This document shows, one piece after another, positions 16,665-26,157 of a DNA stretch of 64,000 nucleotides. The notes below the pieces were generated by a model. The model worked only from the letters and a program-made list of their open reading frames with translations, did not search any database and had not been told where the DNA came from. Within the stretch, counting starts at the first letter, position 1. Every line of letters begins with the position of its first letter. A program made the position numbers and the translations under genes. This DNA comes from Vibrio tubiashii. Lineage in GTDB: Bacteria > Pseudomonadota > Gammaproteobacteria > Enterobacterales > Vibrionaceae. The stretch is from the NCBI RefSeq assembly GCF_028551255.1, contig NZ_CP117030.1, forward strand, positions 682,001 through 746,000. Reading direction: 5' to 3'.

Positions 16665-18092
16665 ATGAAAAACTTAGAACAATTTGTCTTCTATTCCTTT
16701 CTAATTCTAATAGTTTGGCTACCTATTCCTTTAGGTAGCAATCGAGATTGGGCATGGGCTATTGCAGAACTTTGGGTCGCAGCGCAGAGCCTAATACTGG
16801 TTATCGCATACCGAGGAGTGCTTCCCTTTGGAGCACTACGTTCATACAAAGTGTTGTTGCTAGGATTGTTAGGCTTTCAAATATGGGTATTGTTACAGAC
16901 AATTCCTTGGCCCCTTGATTGGCTGGCATTATTTTCCGAAAAAACAGCGTATATCTACAGTTTGGTGGATGCAGAAGTTGGTTTTCTCTCTTTAGACTCT
17001 AGAATGAGCCAAGTGTCTTTGGTTAAAGGAGTTACTTATCTTTTGTTTGCAGTAAATGCGGCGTTTTTAGTCAACTCTAGCCAGCGCTTAAAGCTTGTCG
17101 CTTTATCATTAGTCGTCAGTGGAACATTTCAGGCATTTTATGGAGCCACAGCAGTTTTATTAAATGTGCACGAGAGTCTTGTCTTTGGCTTGCCTGAAAA
17201 AGACATCGCAACTGGCTCCTTTGTATATAAAAACCATTTAGCAAACTACCTAATGATCGCACTATGTGTTGGTATAGGGTTGATTGTGACACAACTTCAC
17301 GTTAGTAAATCAGGCTCTTGGCATATTCGAACCAAACGAATTCTTGAGGGAGTGATGAGCCCCAAAATGCTCGTTCGGCTGTGTTTGATTATTATGGTTA
17401 TCGCATTGGTCATGACTCGCTCAAGGATGGGTAATACCGCGTTTTTTGTAGCTACTACGCTGGGTGGAGCAATTGCATTGCTTATCTATAAACAGAAACC
17501 TAGAGCATTAACGGCTTTGGTAGTTAGTGTGATTGCGATAGATACTATTGTTGTTGGAGCGTTGTTTGGTTTGGAAAAGGTTAAGCAACGAATAGTAGAA
17601 ACTTCACTGGAAGTTGAATCGCGTGATCAAGTAGTAATATGGTCACTGGACATTATTCGTGACTTCCCGGTTTTCGGTACGGGCATGGGTAGTTTCTACG
17701 CAGTTTTTCCAATGTACTCAAAATCTGACATTGGATTCTATGACCATGCACACAATGATTATATACAGTTCATAGTAGAAGCTGGACTGCCTGCCACACT
17801 CTTACTCGGTTGCATTGTACTCTATTCATTTTTGCGCTGCATTAATACCATTCGAACCCGAAACAGTAGAACGATGAAAGGACTTGCCTTAGGTTCAATG
17901 ATGGCTATTATCGGTATGCTGATCCATATTAGCGTCGATTTTAACTTGCAGCCAATGGCTAATGCGCTGACGTTTGTTTTGGTCTTGTTTATAGCTAATG
18001 CTACAGCGACACTACCTGCGATAGGGACTTCAACCGCTCAAATTATGTCTACAGAAAGACCACAGAGAAAGGGAAAGGTTGTTAATGATTAG
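16665..18092 (+). CDS. O-antigen ligase/polymerase (Wzy_C) family protein
   Basis: This 475-residue polytopic membrane protein of the Wzy/WaaL superfamily is the second such protein in the window. It has about a dozen hydrophobic helices. The large periplasmic loop carries FVYKNHLANYL near residue 187, SRDQVVIWSLDIIRDFPVFG near 320, then GTGMGSFY and the DHAHNDYIQFIVEAGLP motif near 360. Polymerisation of the exopolysaccharide repeat is the likeliest role. It starts directly after a terminator and overlaps the phosphatase gene by eight bases. Confidence 0.85.
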   Translation: MKNLEQFVFYSFLILIVWLPIPLGSNRDWAWAIAELWVAAQSLILVIAYRGVLPFGALRSYKVLLLGLLGFQIWVLLQTIPWPLDWLALFSEKTAYIYSLVDAEVGFLSLDSRMSQVSLVKGVTYLLFAVNAAFLVNSSQRLKLVALSLVVSGTFQAFYGATAVLLNVHESLVFGLPEKDIATGSFVYKNHLANYLMIALCVGIGLIVTQLHVSKSGSWHIRTKRILEGVMSPKMLVRLCLIIMVIALVMTRSRMGNTAFFVATTLGGAIALLIYKQKPRALTALVVSVIAIDTIVVGALFGLEKVKQRIVETSLEVESRDQVVIWSLDIIRDFPVFGTGMGSFYAVFPMYSKSDIGFYDHAHNDYIQFIVEAGLPATLLLGCIVLYSFLRCINTIRTRNSRTMKGLALGSMMAIIGMLIHISVDFNLQPMANALTFVLVLFIANATATLPAIGTSTAQIMSTERPQRKGKVVND

Positions 18093-18528
18093 ACGAGTTC
18101 TTATTGTATGTTCCGGTAACATATGTCGCTCTCCACTTGCTGAAGTAATTTTTAAGCGCGAGTTACCTCAAATTGAGTTTGATTCGGCTGGTTTATTAGT
18201 AGAACAAAGTGGTTTGCATGACTACTCTGCGGCTCGCTATTCTCAAAAAGTAGCGAACCTCCATAATTTAGATCTATCTTGTCATCGGGCTAAGCAATTG
18301 AATAGAGAACTGGTTGAGTGGAGTGACCTGATTTTAGTGATGAGTCACGATCATATTGATTTGGTATCTGAACTTAACTCTGGAGCTACAGGGAAAACAT
18401 TATTGATTGGTCAGTGGATAGGGGTTGGAGAAGTTAACGATCCTCTAGGTAAAGACATAGAGGAATTCGAACACTGTTATAGAACTTTAGCCCGTGCGAT
18501 TGAAAGTTGGAGGAGCCGTCTTAGCTGA
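18085..18528 (+). CDS. Low-molecular-weight protein tyrosine phosphatase (Wzb/VpsU type)
   Basis: This 147-residue cytoplasmic phosphatase would dephosphorylate the tyrosine kinase that regulates polysaccharide chain length and export. The P-loop VCSGNICRSP (nucleophile C9, R15) is at the N-terminus and the general-acid motif NDPLG (D119) near the C-terminus. ATG 18085 has GGGAAAGG upstream; TTG 18079 is not needed. It overlaps the Wzy-like gene by eight bases. The matching Wzc-type kinase is not in this window. A second, broken phosphatase tail follows directly. Confidence 0.92.
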   Translation: MIRRVLIVCSGNICRSPLAEVIFKRELPQIEFDSAGLLVEQSGLHDYSAARYSQKVANLHNLDLSCHRAKQLNRELVEWSDLILVMSHDHIDLVSELNSGATGKTLLIGQWIGVGEVNDPLGKDIEEFEHCYRTLARAIESWRSRLS

Positions 18529-18532
18529 AAGC

Positions 18533-18601
18533 GAATTCAATACCTGCTACCAATGCTTAGAGCAAGCCGTCATGAGTTGGAAAAAACGTATTCCCCACTA
18601 A
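18533..18601 (+). pseudogene. Relic 3' end of a second Wzb-type phosphatase gene
   Basis: Starting five bases after the live phosphatase stop, but in another frame, 22 codons and a TAA encode a peptide that aligns with the live protein's tail. The pattern EF--CY--L--A---SW--R is shared (9 of 21 positions identical, no gaps), and both copies begin with GAATTC at DNA level. Nothing upstream in that frame resembles the rest of a phosphatase. It looks like the stump of an ancestral wzb replaced by the present one through recombination, or the end of a decayed tandem copy. Confidence 0.65.
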
Positions 18602-18606
18602 GTTGG

Positions 18607-19239
18607 TTAGTGAACTAATTCTGTTTTTTTAAACTGGCCGTTAGCAATGAAATGATGTATTTGTCCTGGTACTAAGGAAGAGTAGATCAAACTGGTGTGG
18701 CTGCTTCTAATCTCAACATGATCCGTCATGCCTGCAATTTTTGTTTCGTCTACGGTGACGGTTCCATCGGACATCATTTTATTATCCATTAGAAGTAACG
18801 AGCGAGCGCCAAGTGGGAGAGTACCTGCAATACAACCAAGTTTTTGCGCAAGAGACCAGCTTCCTTCATGTTGAGCGAGACCATAATCAGGGGAGTTGCC
18901 TAAAATAACACTCATGCCGAGCTCTTGAATCCGAGTTACTATGGATGCCCCTTGCATTGGAGAGCCAATGGTCACAACGTGTGAAATAACATCTTGATTT
19001 GGCTGGCGAGATTGCAGGTAGTGCTTAATGATCAGACCACCTAAACTGTGCCCAACGAGAACGTTAGGCATAGTATCGGATAAAGCGTTATCGATAGAGG
19101 TAAATACTTGTTGTTCATCGATTGCAACGCTGTTGTAAGAGAGTATCTTAGTTCGGTAGCCAAATTCTCTGAGTTTGTGGCTTAGTGGTTGCATCACCAT
19201 GCCATGCATATAAAGCCCATGTAAGATAATGATTTTCAT
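18607..19239 (-). CDS. Alpha/beta hydrolase, lipase/PGAP1-like
   Basis: This 210-residue alpha/beta-hydrolase has the oxyanion-loop segment IILHGLYMHG at the N-terminus and a nucleophile elbow GHSLGG near residue 70, as in triacylglycerol lipases and PGAP1-like esterases. A late HVEIRSSHTSLIYS segment can supply the catalytic histidine. No signal peptide is visible, so it is probably cytoplasmic; the substrate is unknown. The start is ATG 19239, with GGAG seven bases upstream; a GTG at 19251 is an alternative. It faces the end of the polysaccharide operon and marks its border. Confidence 0.82.
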   Translation of the reverse strand: MKIIILHGLYMHGMVMQPLSHKLREFGYRTKILSYNSVAIDEQQVFTSIDNALSDTMPNVLVGHSLGGLIIKHYLQSRQPNQDVISHVVTIGSPMQGASIVTRIQELGMSVILGNSPDYGLAQHEGSWSLAQKLGCIAGTLPLGARSLLLMDNKMMSDGTVTVDETKIAGMTDHVEIRSSHTSLIYSSLVPGQIHHFIANGQFKKTELVH

Positions 19240-19403
19240 ATGATTCTCCACAACCGCTTATACAGAGAATCTAACCATATTTTCTGACAAAATCACCTAC
19301 TTTCTGGTAAGTTTGTGCAGCCAAACAAGATGACTAAATAAATCACTCAACCGGCTATTCAGGTGACTAATGAGGGTTTAGGTCTACGGCAACATGGTGA
19401 ATT

Positions 19404-20195
19404 TCAAACGTATATTTTTCCATGGGAGTAGGGTACGACATCTCCAGCTACGACGACATTTTGTTGTGAAACGTGGCAATAGACAATGCCGCCACGCTTG
19501 GAAGCTTGGTATGCTTTCAAATTGTTTTTGTTGAGCCTGTCAGACCAAAATGGAGCTAGTCCAGCATGAATGGAACCTGTCACAGGATCTTCATCTCCAC
19601 CATTGGCAGGCCAAAAATAGCGGGAAATAAAGTCAAACTCTTTACTTTTTGCTGTAGCAACTACGTCATATGGGGCGAGACGTTTAAGGAAATCACTTTT
19701 GGCTTTTAAATCATAAACATCTTGTTCATTGTCATAGATAGCAAAATAAGCTTGCGGGCTTCTTAGTACCTCGACCGGAGGGATCGACAAGCCTTCTAGC
19801 AGATCTGCGGGAGGATTAGTGGTTTGCGGCTTTCTGAGTGGAAACGTCATCAAAATACGACCACTAAGGTCTTTATCGACAACTAGCGGACCAACAAAGC
19901 GAGTTTCAAAAGTAATGCTGTCTCCCGCATCAAAGTGGGAAAATAGGACATAGGCAGAGGCTAACGTGGCATGGCCACAAAAATCAACTTCACAAAGAGG
20001 GGAGAACCAGCGAATTTCATAATGATCGACATCTATGGGCTTGATAAAAGCCGTTTCCGATAAGTTGTTTTCGGCGGCAATCTTAAGCATCAAATCATCG
20101 CTAAGCCAATCATTGACCGGAACAACGGCGGCGGAGTTTCCCTTAAACCTTTGAGTCGTAAAGGCATCGCAAACGAACATTTCAAATTCCATCAT
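19404..20195 (-). CDS. PhzF-family isomerase/epimerase-like protein
   Basis: This 263-residue protein is a PhzF (phenazine biosynthesis-like) family member, close to bacterial YddE-type proteins. The opening VCDAFTTQRFKGNSAAVV and the FCGHATLASAYVLF motif are diagnostic, as is DPVTGSIHAGLAPFW in the second half. Family members share the diaminopimelate-epimerase fold; the biochemical role of stand-alone homologues is mostly unknown, and no phenazine genes are nearby. GAGGGAAAG precedes the start. It lies 186 bases downstream of lldD on the same strand, with a hairpin between. Confidence 0.9.
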   Translation of the reverse strand: MMEFEMFVCDAFTTQRFKGNSAAVVPVNDWLSDDLMLKIAAENNLSETAFIKPIDVDHYEIRWFSPLCEVDFCGHATLASAYVLFSHFDAGDSITFETRFVGPLVVDKDLSGRILMTFPLRKPQTTNPPADLLEGLSIPPVEVLRSPQAYFAIYDNEQDVYDLKAKSDFLKRLAPYDVVATAKSKEFDFISRYFWPANGGDEDPVTGSIHAGLAPFWSDRLNKNNLKAYQASKRGGIVYCHVSQQNVVVAGDVVPYSHGKIYV

Positions 20196-20330
20196 CTTTC
20201 CCTCTGTTGTGGAGATTTTATAGATGATATGAATTATTACCTTTAGTTACCATAGTTGGTCGGGATTGGCGGAGAGTTGCGACTCGCTTCAACTGAAAGC
20301 ACACTGAGTCGACACACTCTCCGATAATAG

Positions 20331-20363
20331 AAAGTGAACATTGTTGGGTTACAATGTCACTTT
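20331..20363 (-). terminator. Hairpin after lldD, possible terminator
   Basis: On the - strand, AAAGTGACATTGT pairs with ACAATGTTCACTTT around a six-base loop, giving about 13 bp with one bulge, some 20 bases after the lldD stop. It is AT-rich and only weakly followed by T, so termination strength is uncertain. Confidence 0.45.
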
Positions 20364-20381
20364 AATATTGAGGGTAAGGCT

Positions 20382-21521
20382 TTATTTGAAGTTAACAAGA
20401 GAGTCTCTATTGAGATCGTGGATACTTTTGGCTCCCGTTAGCGTCATAGCGACACGCATTTCTTTCTCATACAAGTCGAGAAGATTTTCAACACCGGCTT
20501 GACCTTGTGCGGCGAGCGCATAGATAAATGAGCGACCTAGGAGAGTACAATCGGCGCCGAGTGCAAGCATACGGACGACATCAAGACCTGTTCTGATGCC
20601 AGAATCGACGAAGATTTTAAGATCACCTTTTACTGCGTCTGCGATGGTAGGCAGAGCTTTTGCGGTCGAAAGTACGCCATCTAATTGTCGACCACCGTGA
20701 TTCGAGACCACAATGCCATCAGCGCCAAAGCTAACCGCATCTTTCGCATCTTGCTCATCAAGGATTCCTTTGATGACCATAGGGCCATCCCAAAATTCGC
20801 GAATCCATTCAAGATCTTTCCACGAAATAGAAGGGTCAAAGTTATCGCCTAGCCAGCCAATGTAGTCTTCTAATTTGGTAGGCTCTCCGCGATAAGTTGA
20901 GATGTTGCCAAGGTCGTGTGGCTTGCCAAATAATCCCACATCGAAAGCCCAGCTTGGGTGACGCATCGCTTGGAACACACGGCGCGTGGCAGCGTTGGGG
21001 CCACTCATACCTGAGTGCATGTCACGGTATCGAGCTCCCGGCACTGGCATATCAACGGTAAATACCAGAGTTGTCACGCCAGCGGCTTTCGCACGCTCAA
21101 GCACATTCTTCATAAAGCCACGATCTTTCAGCACATACAGTTGAAACCACATTGGGCGCTCAATCGCTGGGACGACTTCTTCAATAGGACAGACCGACAC
21201 TGTAGACATAGTGAATGGAATGCCTTTGTTTTCCGCTGCTTTGGCTGCCTGAACTTCACCTCTACGTGCATACATGCCAGTGAGCCCAACAGGTGCAAGT
21301 GCAATTGGCATCGCAAACTTTTCGCCAAAGATCTCTGTCTCTAGACTCAGATCTTCCATATTCTTTAGTACGCGTTGTTTAAGCGCGATGTCTGCGAGAT
21401 CTTCGGTGTTTTTTCTCAAGGTATATTCACCGTAAGAACCGCCATCAATATAGTGGAAAAGGAACGGAGGAAGCTTCGCTTTTGCAGCGGCACGATAGTC
21501 AGTAGAAGCAGAGATAATCAT
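20382..21521 (-). CDS. lldD: FMN-dependent L-lactate dehydrogenase
   Basis: LldD oxidises L-lactate to pyruvate at the inner membrane and passes electrons to the quinone pool. The 379-residue protein shows the alpha-hydroxyacid oxidase fold: [21 protein letters not shown] at the start, [14 protein letters not shown] near residue 155, the substrate/FMN motif [12 protein letters not shown] with the catalytic histidine near residue 275, and the FMN phosphate site [18 protein letters not shown]. Length is close to the E. coli enzyme. It follows lldP on the same strand with a 158-base gap, forming a lactate uptake and use unit. Confidence 0.95.
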   Translation of the reverse strand: MIISASTDYRAAAKAKLPPFLFHYIDGGSYGEYTLRKNTEDLADIALKQRVLKNMEDLSLETEIFGEKFAMPIALAPVGLTGMYARRGEVQAAKAAENKGIPFTMSTVSVCPIEEVVPAIERPMWFQLYVLKDRGFMKNVLERAKAAGVTTLVFTVDMPVPGARYRDMHSGMSGPNAATRRVFQAMRHPSWAFDVGLFGKPHDLGNISTYRGEPTKLEDYIGWLGDNFDPSISWKDLEWIREFWDGPMVIKGILDEQDAKDAVSFGADGIVVSNHGGRQLDGVLSTAKALPTIADAVKGDLKIFVDSGIRTGLDVVRMLALGADCTLLGRSFIYALAAQGQAGVENLLDLYEKEMRVAMTLTGAKSIHDLNRDSLVNFK

Positions 21522-21679
21522 AAAGTCATTCCTAATAGAGTTTTTTGTGCCTTTCTATGAAGGTTTAGTATGGTCGATATCTTAAAAGGGAGGCGTCGAT
21601 ACCCACGGTTTTGCTATCGTTTTCACGTTAACAGGGGTCTTGTCAGGGGATAGAGTATGACGCCTCAAGGGAAAATCTT

Positions 21680-23371
21680 TTAGTTCATTAACGCATCAGT
21701 AATCTGCAAGCCATAGATAGCGACTAGGCCGATGATGCCCGTTACAACTAAGTAGTAAATGGTAGGGATAATGGTCTTACGCAGCGTTGCCCCTTCGCGT
21801 CCAAGCAGTCCAACGGTGGCAGATGCTGCAACCACATTGTGGATAGCGATCATGTTACCAGCAGCAGCACCGACTGCTTGCAATGCGACAACCACGGCAC
21901 TCGATATGGTCAGTGTTTGAGCTACTTCGAACTGGAACTGGCTAAACATCATGTTCGACACTGTGTTAGAGCCCGCAATGAAGGCACCAAGCGCACCGAC
22001 TGTCGCACTAAGGGCTGGGAATGCCTCACCGACTAAGCCTGCAGCAAAGTTCGCTGTGGTTACTGGCATACTTGCTAGATCAGCTCCATTGATACCTGAG
22101 TTGATGAAAATACGCACCATAGGGATAGTAAACACCAAGACAAATCCTGCACCAATCAGTGTTTTGCTTGATTCACCAAACGCTTTCCCAAGTGGCGCAA
22201 CGCTGCGCGATTGAAGTAACACTGCCACTAGAGCAACAAACACAAGAATGCCACCTGGAAGGTATAGTGGTTGGATTGCCGTACTAATGCCGGCTTCACC
22301 AAGGATATTGCTAAATGAAAGGCTAACGCTACGTAGCATCGCTTTGAATTCTGAACTGACACGGCTCGCGACTAGTACAACAGCAAGCAGTACATATGGA
22401 AGCCAAGCCAAAGCCATGTTCATTGGTTTAGTTTTAGAATCGTCTAAATCAATCTTTAGCGAGCCTAACCATTCTGCTGGCCATTCGTTTTCATCTTCAA
22501 AGTCCCATGTTGATTTAGGGACTAAGAAGCCACGTTTAGCCGCTGAAACAACAATGGATAGACCAACTAGACCACCGATGAGTGACGGGAACTCAGCACC
22601 AAGGAACACGCCTGTTAACGCATATGGGATAGTGAAAGAGAGGCCTGCGAAGATCGCAAACGGTAGGATATCTAGCCCTTCAGTCCAGCTTCTGTTCTTG
22701 CCGAAGAATCGAGTCAACATCATCGCCATTAGAACTGGGATTAGAGTACCGACACTAGCGTGAATCAACGCAACACTTGAGGTAATTTGCTGCAGGTAAG
22801 CATCCCACGTTGAGCCATTTGCGATAAGCGCTTCGCCAATATTATGAGTGTCTAACCCTTTGTTAACACCCACGATAATAGGTGTACCCACCGCGCCGAA
22901 AGAAACAGGCGTTGATTGAATCATCATTCCCATTAATACAGCCGCAAGTGCTGGGAAACCAATAGCGACAAGTAGAGGTGCGGCAATGGCTGCTGGCGTA
23001 CCAAAACCGGAAGCGCCCTCAATGAATGAGCCAAAACACCAAGCGATAATAATTGCTTGAACACGTCTATCTGGAGAGATGTTGGTGAAACCGTTTCGAA
23101 TCGTAGAGATTGCGCCAGTATGCTTTAAAGTGTTGAGCAAGAAGATGGCACCAAACACAATCCATAGTACAGAGACGGTGATTCCGAGTCCCTGAAATAC
23201 AGAGGCAAGTACTCGGGTAGTTGACATATCCCATGCGAATAGGGCAATGACAACGGTTAAACCAAATGCGACTGGCATCGCGCGTTTTGCAGGCCAGTTT
23301 AGGCCTACGAGGAGTATGGCTGCCACCACTATTGGTGAGAAAGCCACTAGGGCAAGTAATGTTTCACTCAT
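21680..23371 (-). CDS. lldP: L-lactate permease
   Basis: This 563-residue LctP-family permease imports L-lactate (and probably glycolate or D-lactate) with protons. It has about 14 hydrophobic helices and family motifs such as [34 protein letters not shown] and [20 protein letters not shown] 23371 has AAGGAC upstream; an in-frame TTG at 23395 is not used here. It is transcribed away from a LysR regulator, and a perfect palindrome lies 29 bases before its start. Confidence 0.95.
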   Translation of the reverse strand: MSETLLALVAFSPIVVAAILLVGLNWPAKRAMPVAFGLTVVIALFAWDMSTTRVLASVFQGLGITVSVLWIVFGAIFLLNTLKHTGAISTIRNGFTNISPDRRVQAIIIAWCFGSFIEGASGFGTPAAIAAPLLVAIGFPALAAVLMGMMIQSTPVSFGAVGTPIIVGVNKGLDTHNIGEALIANGSTWDAYLQQITSSVALIHASVGTLIPVLMAMMLTRFFGKNRSWTEGLDILPFAIFAGLSFTIPYALTGVFLGAEFPSLIGGLVGLSIVVSAAKRGFLVPKSTWDFEDENEWPAEWLGSLKIDLDDSKTKPMNMALAWLPYVLLAVVLVASRVSSEFKAMLRSVSLSFSNILGEAGISTAIQPLYLPGGILVFVALVAVLLQSRSVAPLGKAFGESSKTLIGAGFVLVFTIPMVRIFINSGINGADLASMPVTTANFAAGLVGEAFPALSATVGALGAFIAGSNTVSNMMFSQFQFEVAQTLTISSAVVVALQAVGAAAGNMIAIHNVVAASATVGLLGREGATLRKTIIPTIYYLVVTGIIGLVAIYGLQITDALMN

Positions 23372-23399
23372 TGGTACGTCCTTTACATTCTTCAATCAG

Positions 23400-23413
23400 G
23401 ACTCTTAAGAGTC
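23400..23413. promoter_or_regulatory. Palindrome in the lldP/LysR divergent region, possible operator
   Basis: GACTCTTAAGAGTC is a perfect 14-base palindrome between the divergent lldP and LysR genes, close to the lldP start. A further GGGGT/ACCCC inverted repeat lies at 23450-23465. Either could be a site for the LysR regulator or another lactate-responsive factor; this is inference from position and symmetry. Confidence 0.4.
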
Positions 23414-23526
23414 TCTTAGATTTTATAATTGTGATGCTATTGTTAATTTGGGGTGAATTTACCCCTTTATTTTTTATTGATACAGGGAAATAATGAAAAT
23501 AATTAATTCCAAAAGTGACATAATCA

Positions 23527-24426
23527 ATGCGTGCAGATGACTTAATCCTGTTTTCTCAAGTTGTGGAAATGGGCAGTTTTAGCAAGGTGGCTGAGGCAAA
23601 TAACCTTACAAATTCGGTAGTTAGCAAGAGAATAGCCCGATTAGAGGAAGAGATTGGCGTTCAGCTATTATATCGAACAACGCGCAAATTAACGTTAACA
23701 GAAGCGGGTAAAGCGTTAACGCATGGTGCAAAAAATGTGAAGCAAGCCGCTCAAGAGGCTATGGACGCAGTTTCAGGGTTTGGCGAGAACGTGAGCGGTC
23801 ATATCAAAATGTCTGTCCCCACCATTTCTGGTGATTTGATATTGGCCGATGCTGTCGCTGAATTTTGCAACTCTCATCCAGGGTTAACGGTCGATATGTC
23901 TTTAGATAATCGATTTGTCGACCTCGTGGAAGGTGGCTATGACTTGGTGATTAGAACAGGCTATCTAGAAGATTCGAGTCTGATCGCGAGGCACATTTTA
24001 GATTCCCAATGGGTAGTGTGTGCGTCACCTTCTTATATAGCCAGAAATGGCAAACCGATAGAGCCGCAAGACTTAGCTAAGCACAACTGTCTTCAATATG
24101 CCTACCAAACTACAGGTGCCAGCGAATGGGAGTTTAAAGCTGAAGAGGGGAACTACATCGTAAAAGTGACTGGTTCCTTTTCGACGGATAATGCAACCGC
24201 ACTGAGAAAAGCCGCCTTGGGTGGTCATGGAATCGCCTATGTACCAAGATGTTTGGTCTATCACGATATAAGAAACGGTCAGCTGGTGGATTTGTTTCCT
24301 GAGCAAGTAGGCAAACGGCTTGGGATCTATGCGGTTTATCCTTTTACAAGGCAACCACCTAATAAAGTAAAGTTGTTAATTGAACATATTCGCGCGCGGT
24401 ACTTAGCGATTTCTCATTACTTCTAG
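23527..24426 (+). CDS. LysR-type regulator, divergent from lldP
   Basis: This is a 299-residue LysR-family transcription factor. Its N-terminal winged helix-turn-helix includes FSQVVEMGSFSKVAEANNLT and VSKRIARLEEEIGVQLLYRT. It belongs to the CrgA/AaeR-like branch judging by the RTTRKLTLTEAG motif, followed by a periplasmic-binding-like effector domain from about residue 90. Divergent placement makes control of lldPD, perhaps in response to lactate, the obvious hypothesis. Vibrio lactate genes are more often discussed with GntR-type regulators, so this link is unproven. Confidence 0.9.
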   Translation: MRADDLILFSQVVEMGSFSKVAEANNLTNSVVSKRIARLEEEIGVQLLYRTTRKLTLTEAGKALTHGAKNVKQAAQEAMDAVSGFGENVSGHIKMSVPTISGDLILADAVAEFCNSHPGLTVDMSLDNRFVDLVEGGYDLVIRTGYLEDSSLIARHILDSQWVVCASPSYIARNGKPIEPQDLAKHNCLQYAYQTTGASEWEFKAEEGNYIVKVTGSFSTDNATALRKAALGGHGIAYVPRCLVYHDIRNGQLVDLFPEQVGKRLGIYAVYPFTRQPPNKVKLLIEHIRARYLAISHYF

Positions 24427-24456
24427 CCAGTTCAACATCAGCTCAGCAAAAGAGAG

Positions 24457-24490
24457 ACAAAAAAGCCGACGCTTCCATGCGTCGGCTTTA
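24457..24490. terminator. Bidirectional terminator between LysR and ABC ATPase genes
   Basis: An 11-bp perfect stem (24462-24472 with 24479-24489) encloses a TTCCAT loop between convergent genes. On the - strand it is followed by a six-T run; on the + strand the tail is short. Confidence 0.85.
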
Positions 24491-24521
24491 GGGTCGGCGG
24501 CCAAACCGAATTTATATAAGC

Positions 24522-26144
24522 TTAGGCTGCTTCTGTCGATTCTTCCAAATCAAATGAGGCAGCGATAAGTTTCTTGGTGTAATCGCTCTGAGGGCTATGG
24601 AATATTTCATCAGCAGTGCCTTGCTCCATCACTTCGCCTTTTTGCATCACCAGTACGCGGTCTGACAGGGCTTTTACAACACTTAAATCATGGCTAATGA
24701 ATAAGAAGCCGATGTTGTGTTTCTTCTGAAGATCCTTAAGCAGATCGATAACCGTTAGCTGGACAGAACGATCAAGTGCCGATGTTGGCTCATCTAGCAA
24801 GATGAACGATGGCTCAAGAATCAGTGCTCGTGCAATGGCGATACGCTGACGCTGACCTCCAGAAAATTCGTGCGGGTAGCGGTTGATAGAGTGCGGATCT
24901 AGACGCACCTCTTCCAGCGCTTTTCGCGCTCTTGCCATACGTTCTGCGCGTGTCAGTTGAGGTTGATGCACGGTGAGCGCTTCCGTGATGATATCGCCAA
25001 CTGTCATACGTGGCGATAACGAACCATAAGGGTCTTGGAACACCATTTGGATATCTTTTTTCAGTTCAAAGCGTTGCTTCTCAGACAGTTGGCTGATGTC
25101 TTGGCCTTTAAACTGGATGTGCCCAGTAGAAGGTAGTAATCCAATCAGTGCGCGGCCTAGGGTGGACTTACCCGAGCCAGACTCACCTACAATGCCTAAG
25201 GTTTCACCTTGTTTTAGCTCCAACGAGATCCCTTTAACCGCTTCGAAATATTGGTTACGGTTAGGCAAGAAGTGAGATTTAATTAAGAACTTTACTCGAA
25301 TATCATCAGCTTTGAGCAGAGCAGGGGCATCTTCTTCTATAGGGTCTTTGCTGCCACTAGGTATGGAGTTGATCAGCATTTGCGTATATTCATGCTTTGG
25401 CTGGGCAAACAACTCGTCACATTGACCTTTTTCTACCACGTCACCTTTACACATTACGATGACTCGATCAGCGAGATGTTTTACAACACCGAGGTCATGA
25501 GTAATGAACAGAATAGACATGCCCATCTTAGCTTGAATCTCTTTAATAAGGTTCAGCACCTCGGCTTGAACTGTCACATCTAGGGCCGTCGTAGGTTCAT
25601 CGGCGATGAGAATGTCTGGTTCATTGATCAGTGCCATCGCGATCATGATGCGTTGTAATTGACCACCGGAAAATTCATGAGGGTATTTGGTGTATGCTTG
25701 CTGAGGGTTTGGTAAGTGGACCAAATCGAATAGGTCGAGCACTTTTTGCTTCGCCTGAGAGCGAGTCACGCTTCGGTGACACATAATGGCCTCAGCGACT
25801 TGAATTCCAACGCGCATAAATGGATTGAGAGAGGTCATTGGCTCTTGGAATATCATGCCAATTCGATCACCACGAATGCCCTGCATGGTTTTTTCGGATT
25901 TATCCAACAGCTCTTCATTTTCAAACTCAATGCTCGATTGAGAATGAACAATCGCATTATTTGGCAGAAGCTGCATCAAGGCGTTGGTTGATACTGATTT
26001 TCCACTACCAGATTCCCCAACGATAGCAAGCGTCTCACCTTTTAGCAGATCGAAACTGACATCTTTTACCGCGTCAACAATTCCATCGTTGGTGGTAAAA
26101 CTTACGGAAAGGTTTCGAACCTTAAGAATAGGCGTCTGTGACAT
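24522..26144 (-). CDS. yejF: Double ABC ATPase of the YejF (oligopeptide) type
   Basis: This 540-residue protein has two complete ABC ATPase domains in tandem, as in YejF, which powers YejABEF uptake of peptides and microcin C. Each half has Walker A (GESGSGKS, near residues 41 and 321), a signature (EFSGGQ) and Walker B (ILIADEP, FILLDEP), plus the oligopeptide-transporter C-terminal extension. The expected permease and binding-protein genes are absent on either side: the upstream gene is an unrelated small protein. It may serve permeases encoded elsewhere, or the operon has been split. The family is certain; the exact symbol is likely. Confidence 0.85.
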   Translation of the reverse strand: MSQTPILKVRNLSVSFTTNDGIVDAVKDVSFDLLKGETLAIVGESGSGKSVSTNALMQLLPNNAIVHSQSSIEFENEELLDKSEKTMQGIRGDRIGMIFQEPMTSLNPFMRVGIQVAEAIMCHRSVTRSQAKQKVLDLFDLVHLPNPQQAYTKYPHEFSGGQLQRIMIAMALINEPDILIADEPTTALDVTVQAEVLNLIKEIQAKMGMSILFITHDLGVVKHLADRVIVMCKGDVVEKGQCDELFAQPKHEYTQMLINSIPSGSKDPIEEDAPALLKADDIRVKFLIKSHFLPNRNQYFEAVKGISLELKQGETLGIVGESGSGKSTLGRALIGLLPSTGHIQFKGQDISQLSEKQRFELKKDIQMVFQDPYGSLSPRMTVGDIITEALTVHQPQLTRAERMARARKALEEVRLDPHSINRYPHEFSGGQRQRIAIARALILEPSFILLDEPTSALDRSVQLTVIDLLKDLQKKHNIGFLFISHDLSVVKALSDRVLVMQKGEVMEQGTADEIFHSPQSDYTKKLIAASFDLEESTEAA

Positions 26145-26157
26145 TGTACATCCTTAT

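Noticed and set aside
22248..22763. 171-codon + strand frame antisense to lldP
   Set aside because: It lies wholly inside a well-conserved permease gene and reads as a low-complexity Ser/Thr/Pro shadow.
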